Shown: piece by piece, positions 56,689-64,000 of the stretch | Position numbering within the stretch: the first letter of the stretch is position 1 | Layout: the number at the start of each line of letters is the position of its first letter | Assembly: GCA_947500035.1 (NCBI GenBank) | Contig: CANMQP010000005.1 | Location: 930,001-994,000 of the forward strand | Length of the DNA stretch: 64,000 bases | DNA from: an uncultured Kiloniellaceae bacterium | GTDB lineage: Bacteria > Pseudomonadota > Alphaproteobacteria > Kiloniellales > Kiloniellaceae | Direction of reading: 5' to 3' | Notes under the pieces: generated by a model | The model's database searches: none | Told to the model about the DNA's origin: nothing | Seen by the model: only the letters and a program-made list of their open reading frames with translations | Program-made: the position numbers and the translations under genes

Positions 56689-58494
56689 TTACGGCTCCGG
56701 ATTCAGGCGCCGTAACAAAACGGTTTTTTCCTGGTCACTCAAACGACTGTTGCGCTGAAGATACCAGGCTGCCGTATGCTCCTCTGTATCAGTCGCTGCT
56801 GTCTGTGCGCCAGCGCCCAGGAGCAGCTCGATCACTTCTGATGAGGCATTTTCCGCAGCGTACATCAAGGGCGTGCGGCCATCGCGTTTAAGTCTCGCGC
56901 ATTGATGCTCAGAGGCCGCCGTTCGGGCGGACGGATTTGCCCCCTGCTTCAAAAGAAACTGCACAACGTTAATGTCATTCGTCTGCGCTGCGTACATCAG
57001 CGCCGTTTTCGCAAACCAGTTTGTCGGTGCATCAACCTGCGCTCCCGCCATGAGCGCAAACTCCGTCAATTCCGGATCGCCCAGGGCGGCCAGCAAAATA
57101 TCATTCGACGCCTTGTCGATTGCGGCCTGGTCGTCACGGTAGCTCTCTTTCAACTTCGTCCAGAGTGAGGCCACCACGTCGATATCCTGGCGTGTGAAGA
57201 CAGCCACGAGAACGGCGTCGCGCCACACCTTGCTGTTGAACGCTGCTCGTTGATTCTGGCTTGCAAATTCAAGCCAATTCTCGATCGCAACCCCGGCAAC
57301 ATCCCGAGGCGACGTGTCCCTCGATAGACTCAAGGGAAAGTCCGGCCAATTTGCAATGCTGGTCAGCCGGAAACGATCCGGATAGTCGGAACTGATGGTC
57401 TGGTCGACGATGAAGCGATAGCTCTCCTCTGCAAGTGCGCGCGCCTCCTCTGTCGTTTCTACAAAATGCTGCAGGTAGTAAACGCGCATCTCTTCGATAA
57501 AGGCCGAGCGGCTATTCTTAAACCGATTGTAGAGAGACCAACTTGTTGGATCGCTGGCACCCCAAACCAGAAAACGAAGTTCGCGGGCAGCATCCTGCCG
57601 CTCCAAGGTCATGGTTTCATTGATCGTATAGTTGTTGACCAACGCCATCGACTGGGGCCTGTTGAACGCGGTCAGCAGGAGCCTTTCGGACGATATCCCC
57701 CACGCTCGAGTTCCCCCCCTGCATCCGGTTTGAGGACCACCGAGAATCGCTTGTAAGGTCTGATAAAACCTCGAATTCTCCGTAAAACTCTCGATGTTTG
57801 ACGCACTTGGCTGCAATTGGACGCCACAGACTTTCTCCGCAGTTCCTGTGGCTTTCAACCGGTAGAGATCCGCCTGTCTCTCGCTGCCTTGAAACCAACG
57901 GCTAACCGCCGCAGTGGTGTAGAACGCCCCTTCGTGAGAGAACACGTAGACCACACTGCTTGGCGGATGCTGCACGACCGGGCGAGGCTCGTCATTATCT
58001 TGCCTTCCCATCCGGGACATATGGAAAAATTGATAGTGGGGATATCTTTCGCCGTATAGCGCCTTTATTTCTTGATACCGCGCCTCGTTCTCGAAAACAT
58101 AAATATCGGAACTGAGATAACGCCAGCCAACTTGGCCGCCTTCAATATGGAGAACTTCCAATTTTCCGTCGTTATCAAGGTCCAGAAACTCCACAAAGCT
58201 CCTATCGTATAAGCCATCGAAATATCCCGCGCGATGGCGGTCGCGCGGATAGGTGAGAAATTCTGCATCCGGGAAAGCCGCCTGCAGGTCTAGCAACCGT
58301 TCGTCCAGCAAACCCCCACCGTAAAACACTCTCTCCCAGGCGGAGAGAAATGGATTGCAAATCGCCGGCTGCATATTCTCCAGCAAAACAGGTTTGTAAG
58401 GCGTAATCCCATGATTGCGGGACTCAGCCCTCGCCGTTCCACTTGCAAGGGCAATTCCCATAAACGCAAGAATGAGGCGTCCATAGCGGCGCAT
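56689..58494 (-). CDS. Exported protein with C-terminal ankyrin repeats
   Basis: A 601-residue protein with an N-terminal signal peptide (MRRYGRLILAFMGIALASGT, cleavage after ARA). Residues about 30-460 form a domain I do not recognise, with Trp- and Arg-rich segments such as HRAGYFDGLYDRSFVEFLDL and LDNDGKLEVLHIEGG, which recalls a repeated-beta (FG-GAP-like) calcium loop. Ankyrin repeats stand at the end: KTALMYAAQTNDINVVQFLL (about 493-512) and RTPLMYAAENASSEVIELLL (about 535-554). No T6SS-like immunity pairing is seen. Confidence 0.8.
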   Translation of the reverse strand: MRRYGRLILAFMGIALASGTARAESRNHGITPYKPVLLENMQPAICNPFLSAWERVFYGGGLLDERLLDLQAAFPDAEFLTYPRDRHRAGYFDGLYDRSFVEFLDLDNDGKLEVLHIEGGQVGWRYLSSDIYVFENEARYQEIKALYGERYPHYQFFHMSRMGRQDNDEPRPVVQHPPSSVVYVFSHEGAFYTTAAVSRWFQGSERQADLYRLKATGTAEKVCGVQLQPSASNIESFTENSRFYQTLQAILGGPQTGCRGGTRAWGISSERLLLTAFNRPQSMALVNNYTINETMTLERQDAARELRFLVWGASDPTSWSLYNRFKNSRSAFIEEMRVYYLQHFVETTEEARALAEESYRFIVDQTISSDYPDRFRLTSIANWPDFPLSLSRDTSPRDVAGVAIENWLEFASQNQRAAFNSKVWRDAVLVAVFTRQDIDVVASLWTKLKESYRDDQAAIDKASNDILLAALGDPELTEFALMAGAQVDAPTNWFAKTALMYAAQTNDINVVQFLLKQGANPSARTAASEHQCARLKRDGRTPLMYAAENASSEVIELLLGAGAQTAATDTEEHTAAWYLQRNSRLSDQEKTVLLRRLNPEP

Positions 58495-58619
58495 AGTATC
58501 CCAATCCCGTGAGAAACTGATCGAACGACGAGATTTGAACTATCACCATAGATTGTAAAAATAGAGTGACTGAAAAACGGCTTTGTGGTGGCAGGGAAGG
58601 CTAACCATGATCACAACGT

Positions 58620-59081
58620 CTACGCAACAGACCCGGTAATTTCCTGCTTGGTTGTGCTCATGACCCAGTGGGTCGTGAAGGCTTTTATATTGCTGTCGGC
58701 GTGAAACAGGCGGTCGGCCAGGGAGGTGTACTCATCCATATCGGCCACCTGGACAATGACAACACAGCTCACCTCGCCCGCCACCATGTAACACTGCGAA
58801 ACGGCCATTTCCTTTTTTACCCGCGCGACAAAGTCACGGCGAAACTCCGGCCCGTGCCGGTCCAGCGCGACGGTCACCACCGCGGAAAGTTTGCGGTCCA
58901 GGTGGCCCGGGTCGATCACGGCAACGATGCGTTTGATGACACCTTCCTGCTTGAGGCGGGCAACGCGGCGCAGGCAAGCCGAGGGTGACAAGCCGACCTC
59001 CGCGGCGAGCGCGGTGTTCGGCAGATCGGCGTTCTCCCTCAAAACCGAGAGAATCCGGTGGTCGATGCGGTCAAGCTCCAT
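58620..59081 (-). CDS. Lrp/AsnC-family regulator
   Basis: A 153-residue feast/famine regulator. The HTH (about 2-60) includes RIDHRILSVLRENADLPNTA and LAAEVGLSPSACLRRVARLK; the RAM ligand domain runs from VIKRIVAVIDPGHLDRKLSA to the end, with QCYMVAGEVSCVVIVQVADM. It is divergent from a gate-domain membrane protein gene, and a palindrome immediately upstream of its start fits autoregulation. It may sense an amino acid and control the neighbour. Confidence 0.92.
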   Translation of the reverse strand: MELDRIDHRILSVLRENADLPNTALAAEVGLSPSACLRRVARLKQEGVIKRIVAVIDPGHLDRKLSAVVTVALDRHGPEFRRDFVARVKKEMAVSQCYMVAGEVSCVVIVQVADMDEYTSLADRLFHADSNIKAFTTHWVMSTTKQEITGSVA

Positions 59082-59094
59082 GGAACGGCATATT

Positions 59095-59129
59095 ATTGCA
59101 AATCCTGCAATTTTTCACCGTTTTATTGC
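59095..59129. promoter_or_regulatory. Candidate Lrp operator
   Basis: A perfect dyad attgca-aatcc-tgcaat (59095-59111) starts 14 nt before the Lrp-family start codon, and an additional attgc half-site lies at 59125-59129. It fits the 15-17-bp TTGCA-type sites used by Lrp/AsnC proteins and lies between the two divergent genes. Confidence 0.6.
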
Positions 59130-59214
59130 TTCTAAACGACGTTTTCGCGCACCCATTGCAGTCTCTTTCCACGATCCTGCTGCATCTTACGGTCACGGAA
59201 ACAAAGCACCCGAA

Positions 59215-60153
59215 ATGAAATCCTACTTGAAAAATCTTGCCCGGCGCAGCCTGGGCAGCTTCGCGACGCTCGTGAAAATCATGCTGCCGGTCATGTTGGT
59301 CATTCGCATCGGCGAAGAATTCGGACTTTCCGAAACCCTGGGCACCGGGCTCGCACCGGTCATGCATCTGGCGGGGCTGCCGCCGGAGGCCGGGATTGTC
59401 TGGGCCACCGGAATGCTCACCGGTCTTTACGGCGGGATCGGCGCCTACATTGCCCTCTTCCCCCAAATGGAGTTGAGCATTACTCAGGGCAGCATTCTCT
59501 GCGCCATGATGCTCTTCGCCCATTCGATCCCGCTTGAGCAGGCCATCGTCCGGCGCGCCGGTGCGAGTTTTCTGCTCACCAGCTTTTTGAGGATCGGCGG
59601 CGCGCTTCTTTACGGCGCCGGCGTTGCCTGGATCTGCGGCTTGAGCGATGCCCTCTCCGCCCCTCTGGAACTGGATTGGCTGACGGCGGCTGAGACCGAC
59701 CCGGGTTGGGGCGCCTGGGCGCTCTCGACCGCAGGCTCCCTCGCCTCGATCTTCGGCATTATCGTCGCGCTCTTTATCGGCCTGGACCTACTAGAAAAAC
59801 TCGGGGTCATGCGCCGGATCACCGCCGCGATCGAACCTGCGCTACGGGTCATCGGTCTGGACACGCGCCTTGCGCCGCTGACCACCATCGGCCTGCTTTT
59901 AGGCCTGACCTATGGCGGCGCCCTCATCATCCAGGCGACGAAAGAGCAGGATTTCACGCCCCGCGCAAAATTCCTCGCCCTATCGCTTCTGTCCCTCTCC
60001 CATTCCCTGATCGAAGACACGGCCCTGATGCTGGCGCTGGGGGCCGATATCTGGATCGTCCTGGTCGGGCGGGTCGGCTTCAGCCTGGCGGTGATCGCTG
60101 TGCTGGCGCGGATCACGCCCCTGATGGAATCGCGAAAAACCGGGGAGGCATGA
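59215..60153 (+). CDS. Gate-domain (nucleoside-recognition) membrane protein
   Basis: A 312-residue integral membrane protein with about nine hydrophobic segments. FATLVKIMLPVMLVIRIGEE opens the first gate-type half; the mid-protein GIVWATGMLTGLYGGIGAYI and the C-terminal LTTIGLLLGLTYGGALIIQA match the nucleoside-recognition (Gate) domain, found in transporters and spore proteins of varied or unknown substrate. Start ATG at 59215; the frame further up overlaps the divergent Lrp gene. The Lrp neighbour hints at amino acid or related transport, by inference only. Confidence 0.82.
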   Translation: MKSYLKNLARRSLGSFATLVKIMLPVMLVIRIGEEFGLSETLGTGLAPVMHLAGLPPEAGIVWATGMLTGLYGGIGAYIALFPQMELSITQGSILCAMMLFAHSIPLEQAIVRRAGASFLLTSFLRIGGALLYGAGVAWICGLSDALSAPLELDWLTAAETDPGWGAWALSTAGSLASIFGIIVALFIGLDLLEKLGVMRRITAAIEPALRVIGLDTRLAPLTTIGLLLGLTYGGALIIQATKEQDFTPRAKFLALSLLSLSHSLIEDTALMLALGADIWIVLVGRVGFSLAVIAVLARITPLMESRKTGEA

Positions 60154-60197
60154 CCTCCCCGGCAATTCGTGACACGTCGGCTCCACGAACCTCGGAC

Positions 60198-60575
60198 TCA
60201 GGGCTCGCTGCTGTTGCGGCAGTTTCCTGGATAGGAGGTGCCGGTCGTATCGCTCTCGCAGCCGCCGGTCGACTGGTACTGCTCGTGATAGTCACAGGAG
60301 CCTTCGTAAGACGTCTGCGAGGCACCGTCATGACAACCGGTGTTGGCGTTGGCAGACTGGCCTGGTTTGCCACGCAATTTCGACGTGGCAGCGATGGGCC
60401 GGCCCGGGCCGCTGCCGCCCACCTTCTGTTTCATCATCTGCGATGCGCCCGGCGGGTTGGCGGCCGGATCTTTCGTGTTCTTGGCATTGGAAACGGCGGG
60501 GTTCAGCATCATCGCGACCAGCGCGGCCGCAAGTAGGAGTCCGGCCTTGTTCAAGCTGAGTGAAGTCATGGGCAC
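60198..60575 (-). CDS. Small exported Cys-containing protein
   Basis: A 125-residue precursor with a signal peptide (AGLLLAAALVAMMLNPAVSNA region, cleavage near residue 31). The mature part is polar, rich in Gly, Ser, Thr and Asn, and has four Cys in the last 50 residues (TGCHDG, GSCDYH, GGCESD, GNCRNS), which could make two disulfides. A GTG at 60575 with gagg 8 nt before it is used; an ATG two codons later is possible. No family recognised. It is downstream of the cupredoxin-like gene on the same strand. Confidence 0.6.
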   Translation of the reverse strand: MPMTSLSLNKAGLLLAAALVAMMLNPAVSNAKNTKDPAANPPGASQMMKQKVGGSGPGRPIAATSKLRGKPGQSANANTGCHDGASQTSYEGSCDYHEQYQSTGGCESDTTGTSYPGNCRNSSEP

Positions 60576-60599
60576 GGTTACATCCTCGTGAGGGTGACG

Positions 60600-60647
60600 T
60601 TCGGGAAACTCTTATTCGAGTGACATCGGCCCAGGCACTTTCCCGAA
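60600..60647. other. Inverted repeat between cupredoxin-like gene and small exported protein gene
   Basis: ttcgggaaa (60600-60608) and tttcccgaa (60639-60647) pair over 9 bp, with an inner actc / gagt pair. It lies past the stop of the cupredoxin-like gene and upstream of the small exported protein, so it may limit read-through between them. Confidence 0.45.
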
Positions 60648-60733
60648 GAAGCATTTCTTCATGAAGCTTGCCGCGCCAATCCTCCTTTCGTCGTCCGAGG
60701 TGCGGTTCGGTTCATTCTTAGTTTCGCAATGGG

Positions 60734-61231
60734 TCAAGCCCGCAAGCTATCGTAACGCGCAATCAAGTCGGCGAAGGCCTGCCTTTCTCTCTTCCTGGCC
60801 CGCATCTGATCGATCGCGGCCATGGCCTTTTCGCTGTCTCCCGCCTCCCCGGCAACCACAAGCATGACCATGCCGTACTGCCCGTGCCGCCGGCAGCGAA
60901 AGCCGTAGAAGCCCTCCTGCTGGAAGGTAACGCGGGCCTCGTTCTGGTTCGAGATCCCCACGGCGGGCATGCCGTCCGGCCAAAGCTGGGGCACCGAATG
61001 TACCGTGTGCTCGCCACGGCTGTTCAAAAAGGCGACCTCCTCGCCGGGCGCAACCAACAGAATGTCCGGTTCAAAACGGAACATGTCCGTCGCGGCGGTG
61101 GCATTGGTATCGGTGATCTGATCCACGGTACGCGGACGCGCAATCGCGGCGCTGCCGGAGCAGCAACAGACCGCCGTGATGGTTTGAATGGCCCGACGCC
61201 GGGTCAGGGTCCTGGGGGTGAAGTTGATCAT
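60734..61231 (-). CDS. Exported cupredoxin (pseudoazurin-like) domain protein
   Basis: A 165-residue precursor. MINFTPRTLTRRRAIQTITA with a following hydrophobic stretch is a signal peptide, with a twin-arginine-like RRR (Tat or Sec). The mature domain shows the type I copper set: His in GEHTVHSVPQ, and Cys, His and Met in YGFRCRRHGQYGMVMLV. It resembles pseudoazurin, with an extra C-terminal helix (about 30 residues, Arg- and Lys-rich). It presumably carries electrons in the periplasm. The start at 61231 is used instead of an upstream ATG at 61273. A Fur-like box lies in its promoter. Confidence 0.82.
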   Translation of the reverse strand: MINFTPRTLTRRRAIQTITAVCCCSGSAAIARPRTVDQITDTNATAATDMFRFEPDILLVAPGEEVAFLNSRGEHTVHSVPQLWPDGMPAVGISNQNEARVTFQQEGFYGFRCRRHGQYGMVMLVVAGEAGDSEKAMAAIDQMRARKRERQAFADLIARYDSLRA

Positions 61232-61288
61232 CTGATCTAAATCCCGCGCTGGTAATCGATGGCTCTGCATCACTCTGCGGGAAAGCTT

Positions 61289-61309
61289 TGTGAATGAGAA
61301 TGATTCACA
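61289..61309. promoter_or_regulatory. Fur-box-like dyad upstream of the cupredoxin-like gene
   Basis: tgtgaat-gagaatg-attcaca is a 7-7-7 dyad; its 19-nt core matches 13 of 19 positions of the classical Fur consensus GATAATGATAATCATTATC. It lies about 58 nt before the start of the cupredoxin-like gene. Role inferred; alphaproteobacteria also use other metal regulators. Confidence 0.45.
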
Positions 61310-61349
61310 TCAAAACTTAAAACATCCGGTGAGACCTCGCGCCGCCGCG

Positions 61350-61396
61350 CCAGAGTCCGAACAGGCCAGAGTCCGATCAGGCCAAAGTCCGCCGGG
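61350..61396. repeat. Three tandem 16-bp repeats
   Basis: ccagagtccgaacagg (61350-61365), ccagagtccgatcagg (61366-61381) and a diverged, one-base-shorter ccaaagtccgccggg (61382-61396), in the intergenic region before the next exported-protein gene. Confidence 0.8.
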
Positions 61397-61498
61397 CCAG
61401 ATTCCATGGAACCCTTTTCACATCCGGGCGTTTCACCCCGGTAGCTCTCTGTCATGAAAATGCAGATCTACAGTCTCTCGGAAAAGGGGAATGAAAAC

Positions 61499-61963
61499 GT
61501 GTTGTCCAGGATACCGCAGCGGCTGCTCACATCTGTCGCTCTCGTTGCCTGCCTGAACACACCGGCGCTCGCGGGAAGCTGCCTCCAGCAGGTTCAGGCC
61601 TTTGCGCTTGAGCATCAGTTGGAACTCTCATCCCCGGCGGCCTCCGACGCGGTCACCGGTGATACCCTGGTAGCACCGGCAAGCCCTCTGCGCGGCGACA
61701 CGCCGCCAAGGCGCCAATGGGCGTCAGACCCCTTGTTGGTCGAGCCCGGCACGCACAGCATCTACGACACCACGTCGGTTCCCGGCACCCGCCCCAGAGC
61801 TGACAGCCTGGATACGGGCTCGGCAACCGCAAGGAAACGCATCGAGACGGATATTATCGAGGCCCTTCTGACCGGCGCCCGGGACGACGGCCTTCGCGGC
61901 GACGAGCCGGGATGTCTGGCACGTTTGGCGCAGGCCCGCGAGACCCTGGAGGTTTACCGGTGA
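61499..61963 (+). CDS. Small exported protein of unknown function
   Basis: A 154-residue precursor. The frame is open from 61454, but a GTG at 61499 with aagggga 8 nt upstream gives a standard signal peptide (QRLLTSVALVACLNTPALAG, cleavage after ALA). The mature protein has two Cys (GSCLQQ near the start, EPGCLARL near the end) that could pair, and a low-complexity Pro/Asp/Thr middle. No family recognised. A 92-residue gene on the same strand follows. Confidence 0.65.
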   Translation: MLSRIPQRLLTSVALVACLNTPALAGSCLQQVQAFALEHQLELSSPAASDAVTGDTLVAPASPLRGDTPPRRQWASDPLLVEPGTHSIYDTTSVPGTRPRADSLDTGSATARKRIETDIIEALLTGARDDGLRGDEPGCLARLAQARETLEVYR

Positions 61964-62040
61964 AGACACCGCCAGTCGTTTGAGAATGATCTGTCAAAGA
62001 CTAACCGGGCAGCGGCAACCGAACCTGGAGGAAGAACACG

Positions 62041-62319
62041 ATGACCAACACGACACTTGATTTGGACGAAATCCGGAAGGACCCCTCCCGTCACTTCGAA
62101 GCGCCCCACGACGTCCTGGAGCACAGCCAGTTCAGTCAAACTCAGAAGCTTGAAATTCTGGAGCAATGGGAACTCGACGCCCGGGAGCTTGAAACCGCCG
62201 CAAGTGAAAACATGGCGGGCGGCGAGCCGAGCTGCCTTTTGGAGGTGCGAGAAGCGATCCATCAACTCATGAACGCCAAACCAGAGACCCAAGAGGATAC
62301 GGAAGCCCCCGTGACTTGA
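62041..62319 (+). CDS. Small acidic protein of unknown function
   Basis: A 92-residue soluble acidic protein. The central SQTQKLEILEQWELDARELE and ETAASENMAGGEPSCLLEVR segments are helical and resemble small hypothetical proteins seen widely in alphaproteobacteria. The ATG is preceded by ctggagga, a good ribosome site. The stop lies inside a 15-bp tandem duplication. It follows the exported-protein gene by 77 nt. Function unknown. Confidence 0.75.
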   Translation: MTNTTLDLDEIRKDPSRHFEAPHDVLEHSQFSQTQKLEILEQWELDARELETAASENMAGGEPSCLLEVREAIHQLMNAKPETQEDTEAPVT

Positions 62320-62337
62320 GCTCCCGTGACTTGAGCC
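62308..62337. repeat. 15-bp tandem duplication spanning a stop codon
   Basis: cccgtgacttgagct (62308-62322) is followed by cccgtgacttgagcc (62323-62337), 14 of 15 identical. The first copy contains the TGA stop of the small acidic protein gene; the second copy repeats it in non-coding DNA. Confidence 0.85.
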
Positions 62338-62464
62338 CCGTATCTCAAGCCGCACGAAACTGACGGCCACACACGCAGCCCGGCCGCAATTCTCACGAAC
62401 GACACTGCATGATATCCTCGACGGTGCCTCAACAGGATCTGCCGTCTGCCAGAAAGAACGGATT

Positions 62465-63475
62465 ATGAGACGCAATTTCCTGCTGGCCGCCACGGGCTTA
62501 CCCCTCTGGCTCCTTCCCTACGGCGCAGCTGCGGAAGATCGCCCGCCGCGCCCGGATGAAAAGGCGACCTACGCGATCGTCTGGGAGAACGATGTGCTCT
62601 TCGGCGACACCGACCGCAACTACACCAACGGTGTACGCGCGTCCTACCTCTCCGGCACCCATTCCTTCGACGGTCCTGCCGGCTGGGTTGCCAAGAACAT
62701 CCTGGGCGCCAACGACAACGCCGTGGTCCGGCGCGGCTTCGCCCTCGGCCATTCGATCTATACGCCAAACGATATCAGGGTGTCCGAACCCCTGCCCGAT
62801 CAGCACCCTTACGCCGGCTGGCTCTACGGCGAATACAATGCGGTCGTCGAGCAGTCCGATGCCCTCGATCAGTTCGCCATCCAGATCGGCATCGTCGGTC
62901 CCAGCGCGCAGGGCGAATTCGTGCAGAACGAAGTCCACGATCTGATCGGCTCGCAAGAGGCCCGCGGCTGGGATAACCAGATCGACGACGAGCCCGGCAT
63001 CGTGCTGTCCTACGACAAACGCTTCCGCGCTCTGGCAAGCCTGGGCGATGAGTATCTGGGCGTCGACCTGACCCCAAATATCGGGTTTTCCGCCGGCAAC
63101 GTTCAGACCAACGCGCGCAGTGGTATTACACTGCGGGTCGGTCAAGACCTGAGCAACGACTTCGGACCGCCCCGGATCCGCCCCTCACTCGGCGGCTCCA
63201 GCTACTTCAATCCCATCGATGACTTCAGCTGGTATCTCTTCGCAGGCGTCGAAGGGCGGGCGGTCGCCCATGACATCTTCCTCGACGGAAGTCTGTTTCG
63301 TGACGACGACCCGGACGTTTCGAGCAAAATCTTTGTCGCAGACTTCCAGGGCGGCGCCGTCATTCAGTTTTACGACACCCAGCTCGCCATCACCTATGTC
63401 CGGCGGACCGACGAATTCGACCAGCAGAGTACGCCTCAGGAGTTCGGCGCAGTGAGCCTCTCGTTTAAGTATTAA
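62465..63475 (+). CDS. LpxR-like lipid A 3'-O-deacylase family protein
   Basis: A 336-residue outer-membrane beta-barrel protein with a signal peptide (about 1-23). It fits the LpxR family (DUF2219): AIVWENDVLFGDTDRNYTNG has the conserved Asn-Asp and Thr, DQHPYAGWLYGEYNAV the active-site-like His segment, and GWDNQIDDEPGIVLSY the next strand. The C-terminus ends in a hydrophobic-aromatic strand (LSFKY) as outer-membrane proteins do. LpxR removes a 3'-acyloxyacyl chain from lipid A; the actual substrate here is not shown. Confidence 0.88.
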   Translation: MRRNFLLAATGLPLWLLPYGAAAEDRPPRPDEKATYAIVWENDVLFGDTDRNYTNGVRASYLSGTHSFDGPAGWVAKNILGANDNAVVRRGFALGHSIYTPNDIRVSEPLPDQHPYAGWLYGEYNAVVEQSDALDQFAIQIGIVGPSAQGEFVQNEVHDLIGSQEARGWDNQIDDEPGIVLSYDKRFRALASLGDEYLGVDLTPNIGFSAGNVQTNARSGITLRVGQDLSNDFGPPRIRPSLGGSSYFNPIDDFSWYLFAGVEGRAVAHDIFLDGSLFRDDDPDVSSKIFVADFQGGAVIQFYDTQLAITYVRRTDEFDQQSTPQEFGAVSLSFKY

Positions 63476-63683
63476 GGTTAATGAAAAGGAAACGCAGGCG
63501 CTCAAGCAACCATACCTCGCACTGACGGTTGCCCTTACAAAAATAGACTTTAAAGCATTGTAAAATATTGCGGTTACTTCGAAGAGTGGTGCCGGCCGAG
63601 CCAATTTTGAACCAAATGCATCCTCCTGGCGTCTAACGGGTGAGAAATACGAAACGCCCTATCTGAAACCCGGAGAAGATGTA

Positions 63684-64000
63684 ATGAAACAGAAACTCGC
63701 GCTCATTCTTGCAGCAAGCGCCTTGGTGGGATCCATGTCCCTGGGTATTGCCGCCTCTGCCGATCCTGTATCGGTTGCTCAGCTTAAACTGGAAACGCAA
63801 CCCAAAAAGCCTGGAACCCCGATCCCGACCCCAGCCAGCCCCAACTTCAATTCCGGGGTCCAATCAACGGCACCGGGCGGTTACGCACCGGCGGCGCCTG
63901 TGGTCTTCCACTGCATGCCCGGCTACAGCAAAACGAAGTATCAGAAGTATCAGAGCGGTTCGCGCAAAGGCGGCCTGCATACCATGGAATGCCGCTCGCC
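63684..64000 (+). CDS. Exported protein, cut by the window edge
   Basis: An open frame from an ATG with cggag upstream, running off the right edge after 105 codons. A signal peptide is plain (MKQKLALILAASALVGSMSL, cleavage after ASA). The mature part is Pro-rich (PKKPGTPIPTPASPNFNSGV), then has FHCMPGYSKTKYQKYQSGSR and a second Cys near the edge. No family recognised. Confidence 0.6.
   Translation, partial: MKQKLALILAASALVGSMSLGIAASADPVSVAQLKLETQPKKPGTPIPTPASPNFNSGVQSTAPGGYAPAAPVVFHCMPGYSKTKYQKYQSGSRKGGLHTMECRS

Overview
The window is about 64 kb of GC-rich bacterial chromosome, almost certainly from an alphaproteobacterium, probably one of the Rhodospirillales-type marine or soil groups. 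The class call rests on several markers: a MucR/Ros regulator, a ubiquinol-cytochrome c chaperone-family gene, a DUF6898-type small protein, a SAM-II riboswitch before metY, a K+-insensitive proton-pumping pyrophosphatase, a metal-dependent (Asp-type) HemB, and the orders rpmF-plsX-fabH-ihfA-merR-tRNA-Pro and glyA-nrdR-ribD-ribE-ribBA-ribH-nusB-thiL. Species cannot be fixed from the sequence alone.

Layout. (1) 0.2-14.5 kb, minus strand: half of a type VI secretion cluster in Rhizobium imp order, tssA, tssB, tssC, a second tssC paralogue, tagJ, tssE, tssF, tssG, a SAM-dependent methyltransferase, clpV and hcp. The membrane complex and vgrG genes must lie beyond the left edge. (2) 15-21.4 kb: a trypsin-like exported protease, a small DUF1344 exported protein, a divergent IclR / CoA-transferase / citryl-CoA-lyase module, a methyltransferase and a ketopentenoate-hydratase-type enzyme. 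(3) 21.5-27.1 kb: tRNA-Pro(GGG), merR-like, ihfA, fabH, plsX, rpmF, DUF177, ubiquinol-cytochrome c chaperone family, bamE. (4) 27.2-34.3 kb: persulfide-dioxygenase-like MBL enzyme, hppA, an MFS transporter, PhzF, a small membrane transporter, YciI and FliL-like genes. (5) 34.5-42 kb, minus strand: thiL, nusB, the riboflavin genes, nrdR, glyA, rpiB. (6) 42.2-44.5 kb: mucR, an AT-rich non-coding tract, a DUF6898 gene and a MarR-type regulator. (7) 44.6-47.8 kb: acyl-CoA dehydrogenase, 3-hydroxyisobutyryl-CoA hydrolase and 3-hydroxyisobutyrate dehydrogenase, the distal valine-degradation steps. (8) 48-64 kb: a mixed region with two ankyrin proteins, a chemoreceptor, an HCCA isomerase, riboswitch-controlled metY, hemB, a 1-Cys peroxiredoxin, an Lrp regulator divergent from a gate-domain membrane protein, a cupredoxin-like protein, small exported proteins and an LpxR-like lipid A deacylase.

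How the parts work together: the T6SS half-cluster supplies baseplate (TssE/F/G/A), sheath (TssB/C), sheath recycling (ClpV, TagJ) and tube (Hcp). The riboflavin block appears to carry a RibB whose fused RibA domain has lost its zinc ligands (RibBX type), so GTP cyclohydrolase II is probably encoded elsewhere. The SAM-II riboswitch, with its own promoter and intrinsic terminator, gates metY.

The least expected signal is a recurring one: at least seven short perfect or near-perfect tandem duplications (13-18 bp units, 2-4 copies, unrelated sequences), all in intergenic DNA or spanning a stop codon. No insertion sequence, prophage or CRISPR array is visible.
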